Positions 7,942 to 17,821 are shown, counted from the stretch's first letter. The stretch: 43,374 nt of DNA from an uncultured Clostridia bacterium (GCA_947629485.1 CANRDX010000012.1:1-43374), one strand, 5' to 3'. Translations and numbers: made by a program. The notes: generated by a model from the sequence alone, not told the origin.

Positions 7942-10900
7942 TACAGAATCCCTCCTTTTGTCACGATATAGGCAAGCGCGGTGAGCGCCGAAATCGCCGC
8001 AAGGCTTGCAAACAAGGCGTCGATGGGTGCGTTCGCAATGGTCTTTGCCGTCGCTACCACGTCGTCGATGTCCGCAAGTTCATTCCATGCGTCCACCAAC
8101 GCCTGATACTCGGCAAGCTGCGAGGCGCCTACTTCGCGCTCGTCTTCGTTCAGCCCATTGATCGCCTCTAAGATCGCTACGAGCTTCTCGTAGTCGTCCG
8201 CGGTGAGATGAGCGGCGTCAAGCCCCTCCGCAAGTTCCGCGAGCCGATCGAGCGTATCCAACAGATTCTTCGTATATCCGTCTGCATCCGTCGCGATGAC
8301 GGTGAATACCGTCGAACCGCTGTAATTCTTATCGTTGACGGTCACGGTCACTTCAAACTCACCGATCTCCGTAAGCTTCGCGGGATCGATCTCGACCGTA
8401 AGCTCCTTTTGATCCTCGCCCTCGTTGACGTATGCGCGCCCCGAGTAGACGTAGCCGTCTTTGCTCGCGAATTTTACATGGATGGTGCGGTCGCCTTCCG
8501 TGTCGAAGTCGGTATCCAAAGTGAGGAAGAAACGCGCGATCTTGGAAACGTCTTGCTTCTCCACGGTGTACACGCCCGCTTCTCCGCCCTCGTAGCTGCC
8601 CTCGAAGGTCACGGTGTAGTTGCCGTTGTCCCATGCGCCCTCGATCGCATACGTTCCGACGTCCGTGAGCGTGGGCTTCGTGAGGGTGACGGCGAGGACA
8701 TCCTTCTCCTCGTTTTCGGCGAGGCCGTCCCCGTCGTCTTTTACGTACCACTCGTCCGCATGGAAGTCGTAGTTGTGCTCGAAGTCGTAAGTTGCCTTCT
8801 GATCCTCGATGAAGACGGTGAGCGTACGGGCGTTGACGGTGAATTTGCCTGCGGTGCCCAAAGTGCCCACGAAGGTCACGTTGTAGTTGTCGTTGGTGAA
8901 CGCGCCGTTGATCGCATAATCGCCCGCGTCCGCGCCCTCATCTTTTGTGAACGTGAGGTGGAGGTCGTCGCCGACGATGATATTGCCGTCTGTGATCGTC
9001 CAGCCTTCCTCCTGCTTCTGCGAAACGGAAGGCTCCGTTCCGTCGTAGAGGGAAGTTTGGTCGATGATCTTCACGGTGATCTCACGCTCTTTGACGGTGT
9101 AGGTGCCGGGCTGCACATCGAAGGTGTAGTTCGTCGCAGAGCCGGTACCCGTGATGTTGTAGGTGCCCGCTTCCTCGATGGTGCGGTCCGCTTGCAGCTT
9201 GACGTTCAAGACATCCTTCGCCTGCTCGCCTTCGATAAGCCCTTCTGCCGTATAGGTGAGTTCCGCGGGCGTATCGCCGTAGTAGCTCCAAAGGTCGTTC
9301 GCCTTGACGGTGAGCTCTTTCTGCTTGACGGTGAGCTTCGCGGTCGCGTCGAATTCGACGTCGTAATCCGTGTTGGAAGCCGTGGCTTTAAGCTCGTAAT
9401 CGCCGTGATCCTTATTCCCTGCAACGAGAGTGATGACCACGCCGAGGTCGTCCTTTTTGCCGTTCTTCGAGCACAGTTCTTGCTCGTCGACGGTGTAAGC
9501 CTTGCTGTCCGGCGTGGGAACTTCGCCCGAGTACTCGACTTCTTGCTTATTCAGCGTGACTTTGATGTGCTTCGCGCCGATGGTGAACTGCGCCCCGACC
9601 TCGCCCGAATAGTTGTTGCTCTTCGCCTTGACCGTGACGTTCACGGTGCCCGCGCTCACGCGGTCTGCACCCGTATAGTCGATCGTGAAGTCGCCCTCTT
9701 TCACGGTGAGGTCGCCCTCCGCCTTGACGGTGAAGGTCGGCGTCTGCTCGGTTCCGTCGTAGGTGTAGCTGCCATTGACGGTGGCTTCGGTGAGCGCCGC
9801 CGCCTCGATGACGAAGGCTTCTTTAATGATGCTGTCCGCGACGGTGAGACCGTCTGCGCCCTTGAAGGTCACGGCATAGTTGGTGTTGCTCCACGTTGCC
9901 GTGATGTCGTATTTGCCCGCGTCCGTCGCGTTTGCCGTGAGTTTGACGTTGAGTTCAGAGGCTTCGTCGCCCTCGGCGAGATCCGTGACCGTCCAATCCG
10001 TCTCGTGCCTGCTTTGGGCGGACTGCAATTTCTGGTTGTAGGTCACCGTTTGCTTGTTGACGGTGACGGTGATCGGCCGCGCCGTAATGGTGTAGACGCC
10101 GTCTTTCACCGTGATGGTGTAATTTTGAAGCTCGGGCGTATTTTCCGTCGTGATCTTGTAACTGTGCTGCCCGTCGCTCACATGAGAAGTCTTCTCTGCA
10201 TCCGTATGAGGGTTCGCCGCCGTGATCGCCGCTTCAAAGGCGGTGTTGTCGTCCGTGAGCACCGTATCGCCCGACGTTTCGTAGGTGAAGTCCGTCTTCA
10301 CGTCGTCGCCGTAAGCGGAGCTTTCGGGGTTGAACGTTACGGTCACCTCACGCGCCGTGATGGTGATGGTGTACTTCCCTGTAAACGAAGAAGTATAGCC
10401 CTGCGCTTTGATGGTCACGGTCACTTCGTATGTGCCCACATTCTTTGCGCCCGTGAAGGGGGTATTCTGTTCCCCAAACGTCTGCGTAATCGTCGTCTTG
10501 CCGTCGAGAAGCTCATCGTTGCCCACCGTAATGGTGAGTTTGTGCTCCTTGCCGTCGTACTTGATCGCCTGCTCCCAGCCCGTTACGCTTACATTCTTCC
10601 AAATGGTGTCGTCGACGTAATACGTGCCGTTCTTAAATGTCACCGTGTAGTTGTCAGGCACATACGCGTTCAGCCAGCCAATGATGATATCCGATTCCGC
10701 TACCGTATCTTTATCCGCTGTCGTGGTGACGGTGATATGCTCTTTGAGCGTCGCACGGTCGTCCTCGAAGAATTCGCCCTTGCCGTTCGGCGTCTTTGTC
10801 ACCGTCCAAGTCAGCTTGTCGCCCGAGAGAATCGGCTCGCCCTGCGGCGTATGCTGATTGTCTGCCGTAATGGTGATCTCCGCTTTCGCCACGGTGAACG

Positions 10901-13900
10901 TAGCCGTCGTCACATCGCCGAGCTGATAGTTCTTGCATTCATCGGTGAGCGTAACCGTCACGGTGTACTCGCCCGCGTTCTTTACTTCAATATCCTGCTT
11001 GGTGCTGTGCTTATAAGCGACGGTGTAGTCCCCCGCGACGAGGGTGAGCGCGCCCGACTTCACAACGATCGTAGGCGTCAACTCGGTGCCGTTGTAGGCG
11101 AGGCTATCTTTGTTCGTGATCTCGATCGCCGTAACCGTCGCCTTTCTGATCGTGAAGGTCACTTCCTTTGTGCCGGAGAAGTTGCCCGTCGCGGTGACGG
11201 TGAGGCTCGCCCCATTCGTCGTCGCATCGATATTGTTCTGATAATTCCCCACGGTGAAGGTGACCTTGTGATCACCGTCATAGCCGCCAAGCGTAACGGC
11301 GATATCTTCCACGCCCGGCTGCTTCGCCGTATTGTCGTAGGTGTAAGGCGTTGTGACGGTGAACGTCGCGCCGCTGATATCCTTCGCCTTAACGGTATAG
11401 GCGTTCGTGCCGCCCGAGACGGTCACCGTATAGTTTTTGAGAACGTCGTCGTTTTCGGCATTGAGCGTGTTCTTAATTTCCGAACTGCTGTACCACGCCG
11501 TGATGTCATACTTCCCGACGGTCTGCCACTGCTCTGCGCCCGTCGACTGCAACGTGATGAGCTTCTTGATCGCCCCTTCTTCCTCATTCTGCACGCCGTC
11601 GAGCGTATAGGAAAGCTGTACGGCCTCCTCGCCGTAGGTGTGCCCCTTCTTCTCAATGTTCACGGTGAGCGGCGCACGCGTGATCTTGTACGTGCCCTCG
11701 GTCACCGTCACGGTATAATTGGGGTTGGAAGCCTCGCCCGTCACGGTGTAGTCGCCCACGTCCGCGCTCGACGCCCCAACCGTGAGGCGAAGCCCGATGT
11801 CGTCGCTCTTATAAATCTGCCCGTCCGCAACGGTGAAATCCGTCGTCTGTTGGGCATTTTCAACTCCTGCCCACGCGGTGCCGTCGTACGTCTTGGTCTT
11901 GTCAACAACGTTCACCGTAAGGGTTGCCTTTGCAATGGAGAAGTTGACGGTGAGGATGCCTGTGAAGTTTTCACCTGAACCCTTGATCGTCACGCTTGCG
12001 GTATCCTCGCCCGCATTCGTGTTGTTCTGCCAATCAAATGCCGCGTGCGAAACCGCGCCCGTCAGCCCTTCCGCCCGCAAAGTCAAATCGGGCGTATGCG
12101 CTTCGCCGTTGTAGACAAGCCCGCTCAGGCTCTTTTCGATCGCGGCTTGGTCGAGATTGGCGACATTGAACTTCTCAACCGTGAAGTCGAAGGTCTTGGA
12201 AGTGTTTGTCGCATTGCCGCCGAAGAAACCGTTCGTGAGGGTCACGGTGAGGTTGTTGTAGGCCGCGGCATTTCGGATACTTTGATTGTTGCCCGTGCTC
12301 ACGCTCGCGGAGAATTCGCAGTTCTCCAAAACTTCGTCGAGCACCGTCGTGCTACCAAAATAATATTGATAGAAGAGTTTGAGCACATCATCGCCGCTGA
12401 ACTCACTGCCCTTGTAGGTGCCGCTGAGGGAGAATTCTTCCGAAAGAAGAAGTTTGTGCTCCCTGTCGGTGCAGCCAAGCTCGGTGCATTGACGGTCTAA
12501 ATCTTTATACTTTGCATTACCGAGGTTCGTTTCCTCTGCGGTCAGCTGCGACCAATCGAAGGTGTGCGCGTCATGCTCAATCATCCACGAGCCTACCATG
12601 TCCGAGTTGAGGCTCAAAGTTTGATTCTCTTCGCCGCCCTCCGCATTCGTGTATTTGAGCGCGTCGAGCGTGAAAGAATCGCCGTCCTTCGCCGTGTAAG
12701 TGTGCCCCGCTTTGAGGTCGCCGAAACAGCTGTGCGCAGCGTCCCACACCCGCGCAGTCGTGGTGTAAGCGAAGTAGTTGGTTCCGTTAGCACCATCGAC
12801 AATTTGTCCGGAAAGCTCCGTTCCTTCCGGAATGATGATCGTCCCCGTTCCGTTCGTTTGAATGATACCGAGGAAAAGCGCAGGTATGATTTTCGGCACG
12901 AACGGCTCGGCAGGTTCAAAAAGTTCAAACTGTTGAACGGTCGTCTTTTGTCCGATTTTGAGCGTGCCGTCTACGATGAGGTTGCCGCTCTTGGAATAGA
13001 TCCCGTTTAATTGTGTGGCAGTCGGATACCCTTTGCCCGAAAGTTTTTTCTGTTCAAGGCCGTCATAAATCCAAGTATTTGCGTTGAGCGTGAGTGTCGC
13101 GCCCTTGCCGACCTTTACGATCGCGCCCGGCATGAGCATGAAGTCCGTTTTGGTCACATACTGCGCGTGAACTTCGCCCTGCTGTACTGCAAAGTCGTTC
13201 ATCTCCACCTCATAGTTGTAGGGAATGGAGAAGTACACCGAGTTCGTCGGCACCGAAATGCCCATTGCCGAGAACAGCATGTAACTGAAATCTGCGCCGC
13301 CCTCGAACACCATTTTGATCTTCCCGATGCCCTCGGTGCAATCGGCAGTCGTCGGGCTTCCGATCACTTTCGTGGGGTCATAGGTGATCGTCACGCTTGC
13401 GCCGTCATGAAGCATGACAAACGTATCGTTTCCGTTGCCGTCGCCGCCGAGTTTTTCGCCCATATAGTAGGAAACGAAGGGCTGGTCAAGCGACGCCAAC
13501 ATTTTGAACGTCTCGATCCAAAGGCTTGCATGCCCATAAAGCATGCCGCCGTAATTGATCGTCGTCGGCACTTCGATATTGATCATTGCATACCGTCTGA
13601 ACGGTGTTTGCCCCGCCATGAAAAGCCCGAGCGCATTCGTGCCGCCGGTGTAGTCGAGAATGAGGAACGGCTGATAGAGCTTGCCGCCATCGGCAACGTC
13701 GATGGTACCCATGTCCGTGCCTTCATGCCCTTCTCCGCCCCAAACGCGGCCGTAGACGTCCATCACGCCGCCCTTTGCGACTTGGATTTTACTGCCTGTT
13801 TCAAGGATGAGTTCGGCATATGCGCCCGAGGTGTGCCCTTGATAGCCCTGCCCTTTCGGGTAGTTCACAATACCGCCGACGGCAAGCGTTCCGCTCACGG

Positions 13901-16900
13901 TGATCGTGACATTCCCTTTTACGGTAACCGTCAGATAGCGATACGTCGCGCTATCTTTGATCCAAGCGATTCGGTCTTTGGAATTCACGTCGGGCGTACC
14001 CGTCGCGGTGAGTTTGTTCTCATTGCTGTAAGGAAGGAGCAGCGTCACACCTGTTTTGATCTCAAAGCTCGTTTCGATCGTTGCGCCATCCTCGATGACG
14101 ATAACAGTCTGTCCTGAACTTGCCGCATTGACTGCTTCTACGATGGAGGTGTAGAACGTACCCTCCGTGCGCGCTTCGTATGTTCCCTCATCCGCGATCC
14201 ATGCCTTGATCACGGAATCGGCATTGATGAAAATACTTGCGTTCGGCTCCGTCGAAACAAGCTGTCCGTTCACCGACCAGCCGTAGAATTTCTTTCCCTT
14301 TGTGTCTGCGGAAAGATTGACCATTGTACCTGCGTTGACCTTGAAACTGTCGCTCCCGTTTTGATGCTGCACATCGCCTACGGTAACGGTCGCCGTCGCG
14401 TCGTCCGCCTCTGCGCTCGTGGAGACGGAGACTGTCTTTTCACCCGTAACAACGCGCACGTCGCGGATCGAAGCCGAAGCAATGGGAATCCGATCAATGG
14501 GATAAGAGCTGTTGGTCGGATAGTAAGTGATGAACAGCAAGTAAATATTATTGGCGAAACCTTGTTTGATAGGAACGCTCGCCTGATACCATCCGTCGTC
14601 GAGCGGGACGACGGTGCTTCCATACTCCATTCCGCCTTCGGGACGCGGTTTCGCCAAAAGGGTCACGGCGGAATCTGGATCTGTCCACTTGATGCCGTCT
14701 GACGATGTGCAGTAAGGTTTATAATTCGAAAGACTATTAACTGCCGACTGCGGAGCAGCATAGAGCAAGCCGCCGCGGTAAGAGCCGCTGAGCACCTCTT
14801 GCCCGATGTAGCCGCTCGCGCGAAATTGGAACGTCAAGCTACCCTGAGCCTCGCCGGAAAGTTCAAACGTGATATATTTGAGATTGCTCTCGCCCTGATA
14901 ATATTCACCATTCTGATTCACTTGCGAAGTGGTCGTATAGGCATAGTTCCCCTCTGCGGAAAGTTCGGGATCGAATAACCATCTAGGCGGTTTATTATAG
15001 CTCACCATATCCATAGCAGTCATGTCCAAACTTGCCCTGCCGGAATTTTCGTCGAGATGGACAGCCTTTGTTATGTCCGTCCCGTTCTTATCTTCTTCGG
15101 GAAATTCCCCGAGACGGAAAGAGAGCGAATAAGCCGAGAAATCGATCGTTTCGCTGCTCTTTAAGTAGCGAATTACGACCTGTGTGTTGCCCACGTCCTG
15201 AATGGGAAGAAGGAAAATATTTTCGTAGTCTTGAAGAGACGCATTGCGTTCTACATTGTTTACCAACACGCTGAAATCGGTCTGCGCAAGCCCCTCTATT
15301 TTCTGAATGCGAATCGAGAGCGAATTATTGTGAAGGAACGGGAAATCAATTACCTGCCCGTCTGTAATGGATTCGATCTCGGTCTCTTCGTTATCTATTG
15401 TTTTGATTGCGGAAACCTTCGGAATGGGCGCACGCTCCATATAGTTGATTTCCAACACCAAAGTCTCTGCGCCTTCGTCCAAATTGAAAGATTTTTTTGC
15501 CGTTGAACCGTCGAGTTTCGTGTTGATTGCATACTGGTTATCGAAGCGGCTGATCGTAAACGTAACGGATTTATCTGCTTGCGACTGAAATGCCGGTTTT
15601 CTATACTCACCATCGCCACCACTTCCGTAATAATATGTTGCATTTGCCGTACCGTTTTTATAGACGACCTCTGCCATCTGCAACGGATCCAGAGAAGAGG
15701 TCACTTCCGCTTTCGGCTTTAACTGAATGGTATATTCATCGGCGAGCGGAACGGTGAGCGTAGTTTCGATCACGACATTGGTATCTTCTGCTTCTTGAAG
15801 AGCCCCGTTATAATAAAGCTCCGAATAATGGGGATTGTATTTTACCGTAATGGTTTCCGTAAACGGGTTGCCGCTTTCTTGGAAGCGAATGTTTTTAATG
15901 GTATAGCTGTCCCCATCTTGAATCGCAGAACGTTCATCCGAACCAAGCAAGCCGAAGTCACTGAATTTAACCGTAATCCTTATAACGTGATATCCTTCTC
16001 CGGTGACGTGAAAATAGATACATTCAGACCCATTAGTAATGGTTTTGGATTCACCGTCAACAGAGCACCCATCGAAAAGAGCGCTTAAACTTCCGGTTTT
16101 CACCATGACGCGCTCGTAAGAGACATATTTCTCCCCCGTAAATTCAATATAGAGGGAAACTGTATCGTTTTTTGTCAGGTTCTTTAAGTCTGCAACGGTA
16201 TACACATCGATCTCGTCTTGTTGACTTTTTTCGAAGTGTGCCTTCCCCTCGCCCGGATCGTCGAAGGAAATTTTTGTTCCGTTTTCATCGAGCTTGACAA
16301 AATAGACGGTGTAAACATATGCACCATCATCCTTGCTCTGCGTAATATTCGAAACAGTAAATTCTGCCACATGGCTCACGAATTTTCCGTCACTGCTTTT
16401 CCAATATGCCGTATATCCATCTTCGGGAACTGCCGTAAAAGTCACACTCTCGCAGTAGCCACGTTGTGCGATCAGTTGGTGGCTGCTTTCATCGAAAGTT
16501 TCTTCGGGCTTCTCCGTCTTGATTGTACCGTGATCGATGGAATCTGCGGCAACTTTTGCTGTGATTGAAAATTGGTTGGTAGGTGGATTCAAGCCCTTTA
16601 TCATCAAACAATAAGACGAACTTGAAGTAGAAGAATTTGACGTCCATTTGAATTCGACCACATCGCCATTCTGCAAGTTTGATATCGTGACAGGGCTTGA
16701 ATAACTTGTATATTCCTTCCATACAGAAGATGTTAGTTCTTTTTTATCAACAATTGTTTCGACCTCTTCCTCCGCATGTGTTTTTGTGATCAGAACCGAT
16801 GTGTTGCCACTTGAAGAACCGACTTTCCAGGAAAATACCATATTCCCCGGCTCCACAACCGTGAGTTTAATAGAGGTACCGTTTTTGATCTTTCCGTATT

Positions 16901-17132
16901 TTTTCGAGGACCTCCATTCGTTCGTTTCGCGATCATAAGTCCACCTTGAGTCATCGTTTTGATTGACCGTCGTCATATCGTTCTCGACTGTGAACGTTGC
17001 CGTATTGCCGTCGAGGACAGGTTCCTCTGCGCTCGCGGGGACAAGTTCGCCCAACGCGAAGCCCGTGCAGAGCATGAGCGCGGCTGAAAGCGCCGACACG
17101 ATCAAGACTTTTAACTTCTTCGTTTTACTCAT
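7941..17132 (-). CDS. Giant secreted MBG-repeat protein, 3063 residues
   Basis: The largest gene here. A signal peptide (about residues 1-36, ending near PASAEE) shows export. Residues about 40-950 are a series of beta-rich domains without recognised catalytic motifs. About 990-1380 looks like a beta-helix/stalk region with short repeated strands. About 1655-2860 holds some 14 tandem MBG-type domains of about 80 residues, marked by YDGT, YNGT or YGD near the start of each and ending in Y-x-I/V strands. After a helical segment, the last 25 or so residues are hydrophobic, giving a C-terminal membrane anchor; there is no LPxTG motif. I start at the ATG preceded by AAAGGAG; the open frame extends 42 codons further upstream without a signal for starting. 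It heads the ABC operon. An adhesin or surface fibre role is inferred. Confidence 0.85.
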   Translation of the reverse strand: MSKTKKLKVLIVSALSAALMLCTGFALGELVPASAEEPVLDGNTATFTVENDMTTVNQNDDSRWTYDRETNEWRSSKKYGKIKNGTSIKLTVVEPGNMVFSWKVGSSSGNTSVLITKTHAEEEVETIVDKKELTSSVWKEYTSYSSPVTISNLQNGDVVEFKWTSNSSTSSSSYCLMIKGLNPPTNQFSITAKVAADSIDHGTIKTEKPEETFDESSHQLIAQRGYCESVTFTAVPEDGYTAYWKSSDGKFVSHVAEFTVSNITQSKDDGAYVYTVYFVKLDENGTKISFDDPGEGKAHFEKSQQDEIDVYTVADLKNLTKNDTVSLYIEFTGEKYVSYERVMVKTGSLSALFDGCSVDGESKTITNGSECIYFHVTGEGYHVIRITVKFSDFGLLGSDERSAIQDGDSYTIKNIRFQESGNPFTETITVKYNPHYSELYYNGALQEAEDTNVVIETTLTVPLADEYTIQLKPKAEVTSSLDPLQMAEVVYKNGTANATYYYGSGGDGEYRKPAFQSQADKSVTFTISRFDNQYAINTKLDGSTAKKSFNLDEGAETLVLEINYMERAPIPKVSAIKTIDNEETEIESITDGQVIDFPFLHNNSLSIRIQKIEGLAQTDFSVLVNNVERNASLQDYENIFLLPIQDVGNTQVVIRYLKSSETIDFSAYSLSFRLGEFPEEDKNGTDITKAVHLDENSGRASLDMTAMDMVSYNKPPRWLFDPELSAEGNYAYTTTSQVNQNGEYYQGESNLKYITFELSGEAQGSLTFQFRASGYIGQEVLSGSYRGGLLYAAPQSAVNSLSNYKPYCTSSDGIKWTDPDSAVTLLAKPRPEGGMEYGSTVVPLDDGWYQASVPIKQGFANNIYLLFITYYPTNSSYPIDRIPIASASIRDVRVVTGEKTVSVSTSAEADDATATVTVGDVQHQNGSDSFKVNAGTMVNLSADTKGKKFYGWSVNGQLVSTEPNASIFINADSVIKAWIADEGTYEARTEGTFYTSIVEAVNAASSGQTVIVIEDGATIETSFEIKTGVTLLLPYSNENKLTATGTPDVNSKDRIAWIKDSATYRYLTVTVKGNVTITVSGTLAVGGIVNYPKGQGYQGHTSGAYAELILETGSKIQVAKGGVMDVYGRVWGGEGHEGTDMGTIDVADGGKLYQPFLILDYTGGTNALGLFMAGQTPFRRYAMINIEVPTTINYGGMLYGHASLWIETFKMLASLDQPFVSYYMGEKLGGDGNGNDTFVMLHDGASVTITYDPTKVIGSPTTADCTEGIGKIKMVFEGGADFSYMLFSAMGISVPTNSVYFSIPYNYEVEMNDFAVQQGEVHAQYVTKTDFMLMPGAIVKVGKGATLTLNANTWIYDGLEQKKLSGKGYPTATQLNGIYSKSGNLIVDGTLKIGQKTTVQQFELFEPAEPFVPKIIPALFLGIIQTNGTGTIIIPEGTELSGQIVDGANGTNYFAYTTTARVWDAAHSCFGDLKAGHTYTAKDGDSFTLDALKYTNAEGGEENQTLSLNSDMVGSWMIEHDAHTFDWSQLTAEETNLGNAKYKDLDRQCTELGCTDREHKLLLSEEFSLSGTYKGSEFSGDDVLKLFYQYYFGSTTVLDEVLENCEFSASVSTGNNQSIRNAAAYNNLTVTLTNGFFGGNATNTSKTFDFTVEKFNVANLDQAAIEKSLSGLVYNGEAHTPDLTLRAEGLTGAVSHAAFDWQNNTNAGEDTASVTIKGSGENFTGILTVNFSIAKATLTVNVVDKTKTYDGTAWAGVENAQQTTDFTVADGQIYKSDDIGLRLTVGASSADVGDYTVTGEASNPNYTVTVTEGTYKITRAPLTVNIEKKGHTYGEEAVQLSYTLDGVQNEEEGAIKKLITLQSTGAEQWQTVGKYDITAWYSSSEIKNTLNAENDDVLKNYTVTVSGGTNAYTVKAKDISGATFTVTTPYTYDNTAKQPGVEDIAVTLGGYDGDHKVTFTVGNYQNNIDATTNGASLTVTATGNFSGTKEVTFTIRKATVTAIEITNKDSLAYNGTELTPTIVVKSGALTLVAGDYTVAYKHSTKQDIEVKNAGEYTVTVTLTDECKNYQLGDVTTATFTVAKAEITITADNQHTPQGEPILSGDKLTWTVTKTPNGKGEFFEDDRATLKEHITVTTTADKDTVAESDIIIGWLNAYVPDNYTVTFKNGTYYVDDTIWKNVSVTGWEQAIKYDGKEHKLTITVGNDELLDGKTTITQTFGEQNTPFTGAKNVGTYEVTVTIKAQGYTSSFTGKYTITITAREVTVTFNPESSAYGDDVKTDFTYETSGDTVLTDDNTAFEAAITAANPHTDAEKTSHVSDGQHSYKITTENTPELQNYTITVKDGVYTITARPITVTVNKQTVTYNQKLQSAQSRHETDWTVTDLAEGDEASELNVKLTANATDAGKYDITATWSNTNYAVTFKGADGLTVADSIIKEAFVIEAAALTEATVNGSYTYDGTEQTPTFTVKAEGDLTVKEGDFTIDYTGADRVSAGTVNVTVKAKSNNYSGEVGAQFTIGAKHIKVTLNKQEVEYSGEVPTPDSKAYTVDEQELCSKNGKKDDLGVVITLVAGNKDHGDYELKATASNTDYDVEFDATAKLTVKQKELTVKANDLWSYYGDTPAELTYTAEGLIEGEQAKDVLNVKLQADRTIEEAGTYNITGTGSATNYTFDVQPGTYTVKEREITVKIIDQTSLYDGTEPSVSQKQEEGWTITDGNIIVGDDLHLTFTKDEGADAGDYAINGAFTNDNYNVTFVGTLGTAGKFTVNARTLTVFIEDQKATYDFEHNYDFHADEWYVKDDGDGLAENEEKDVLAVTLTKPTLTDVGTYAIEGAWDNGNYTVTFEGSYEGGEAGVYTVEKQDVSKIARFFLTLDTDFDTEGDRTIHVKFASKDGYVYSGRAYVNEGEDQKELTVEIDPAKLTEIGEFEVTVTVNDKNYSGSTVFTVIATDADGYTKNLLDTLDRLAELAEGLDAAHLTADDYEKLVAILEAINGLNEDEREVGASQLAEYQALVDAWNELADIDDVVATAKTIANAPIDALFASLAAISALTALAYIVTKGGIL

Positions 17133-17174
17133 GAATTTCTCCTTTTTGCGCCTTTTTTGCGCAGGATTTTCTCC

Positions 17175-17191
17175 ACCATATAATATATGGT
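17175..17191. promoter_or_regulatory. Palindrome in the leader of the giant-protein operon
   Basis: The sequence has perfect 8-base arms (ACCATATA and TATATGGT) around one central base. It lies about 43 bases upstream of the giant gene start, just downstream of the predicted transcription start. It could be an operator; the AT-rich arms would form only a weak RNA hairpin. Confidence 0.45.
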
Positions 17192-17205
17192 GAGGATTCG
17201 CCGTG

Positions 17206-17234
17206 ATTTTAACACGGAACGTTTCAAAAATCAA
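17206..17234 (-). promoter_or_regulatory. Predicted sigma-A promoter of the giant-protein/ABC operon
   Basis: On the minus strand, -35 TTGATT (17229-17234) and -10 TAAAAT (17206-17211) are separated by 17 bases. The predicted start is near 17198, giving a leader of about 65 bases. The -10 box is framed by a 5-base inverted repeat CCGTG/CACGG (17201-17205 and 17213-17217), which suggests a repressor site over the -10 element. Confidence 0.5.
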
Positions 17235-17403
17235 CGAAATTTTTTGCCCCTTTATCACCCCCCCCCGTTTGTAAAGAACTATCGTTTTTTGAACGGATTT
17301 GTCGAGATTTTAAGTTTTATAGCGCAAATTTGTTCGATTTTTGTAAATCTTTGCCATTTTCAATTTATTGTGATAAAATTAGAACGCCCCTCAGGGGGGG
17401 ATT

Positions 17404-17698
17404 GGACTGCGTTTGAGGGGAGATTGGAAGCCAACCCCCATCAGTCACCTGCGGTGACAGCCTCCCCCTTCCAAAGGGGGAGGCCTTGCGGACTGCGTTT
17501 GAGGGGGCGGGAAAGCCTTCCCCCCTCGGGGGGAAGGTGGCGCGGCAGGCTTGCCGCGACGAATGAGGGGCATTGGGGGGCGCGTCGCCCCTGCAAGGGG
17601 AGATGTCACGAAGTGACAGAGGGGTTTTAACCCTTTCCCCCGCTGCGTGGGTACTTTCCCTTTCAGGGACAGCAAGAATGCGGACTGCGTTTGAGGGG
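17404..17698 (+). repeat. Three direct copies of a 17-base unit
   Basis: GGACTGCGTTTGAGGGG occurs exactly at 17404-17420, 17490-17506 and 17682-17698. The copies bracket palindromic modules, so they may mark insertion or recombination joints between repeat units. Confidence 0.8.
17423..17484. repeat. Dispersed modular palindromic repeat, copy 2
   Basis: It has the lead ATTGGAAGCCAACCCCC, the palindrome GTCACCTGCGGTGAC (17444-17458) and a C5/G5 hairpin with arms 17460-17468 and 17476-17484. It matches module B of copy 1 with a single substitution inside the palindrome and a changed hairpin loop. It is flanked on both sides by GGACTGCGTTTGAGGGG. Confidence 0.8.
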
Positions 17699-17760
17699 AT
17701 TCTCTCGGGGCGGTGCCCCTCGGAATGACGCGGGAAACGGGGCGGAATGACGATTTTAGA

Positions 17761-17821
17761 AGTCCAACCCCCACCTGTCACGGCTACGCCGTGCCACCCG
17801 CCCCCTTCAACGGGGGCAGGT
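17761..17821. repeat. Dispersed modular palindromic repeat, copy 3
   Basis: This copy matches 1191-1250 except for one extra C near its start and one G/A change inside the short palindrome. It ends 44 bases upstream of the -35 box of the metalloprotease gene. Confidence 0.8.

Noticed and set aside
8208-11978. Plus-strand open frame of 1256 codons
   Set aside because: It is antisense to the giant MBG gene, has no ribosome binding site and encodes Arg/Val/Asp-rich sequence typical of reading the complement of GC-rich codons.
8560-12170. Possible CRISPR or DNA tandem repeat
   Set aside because: Repetition comes from MBG domains and is about 240 bases per unit with much divergence; no short identical repeats with unique spacers.
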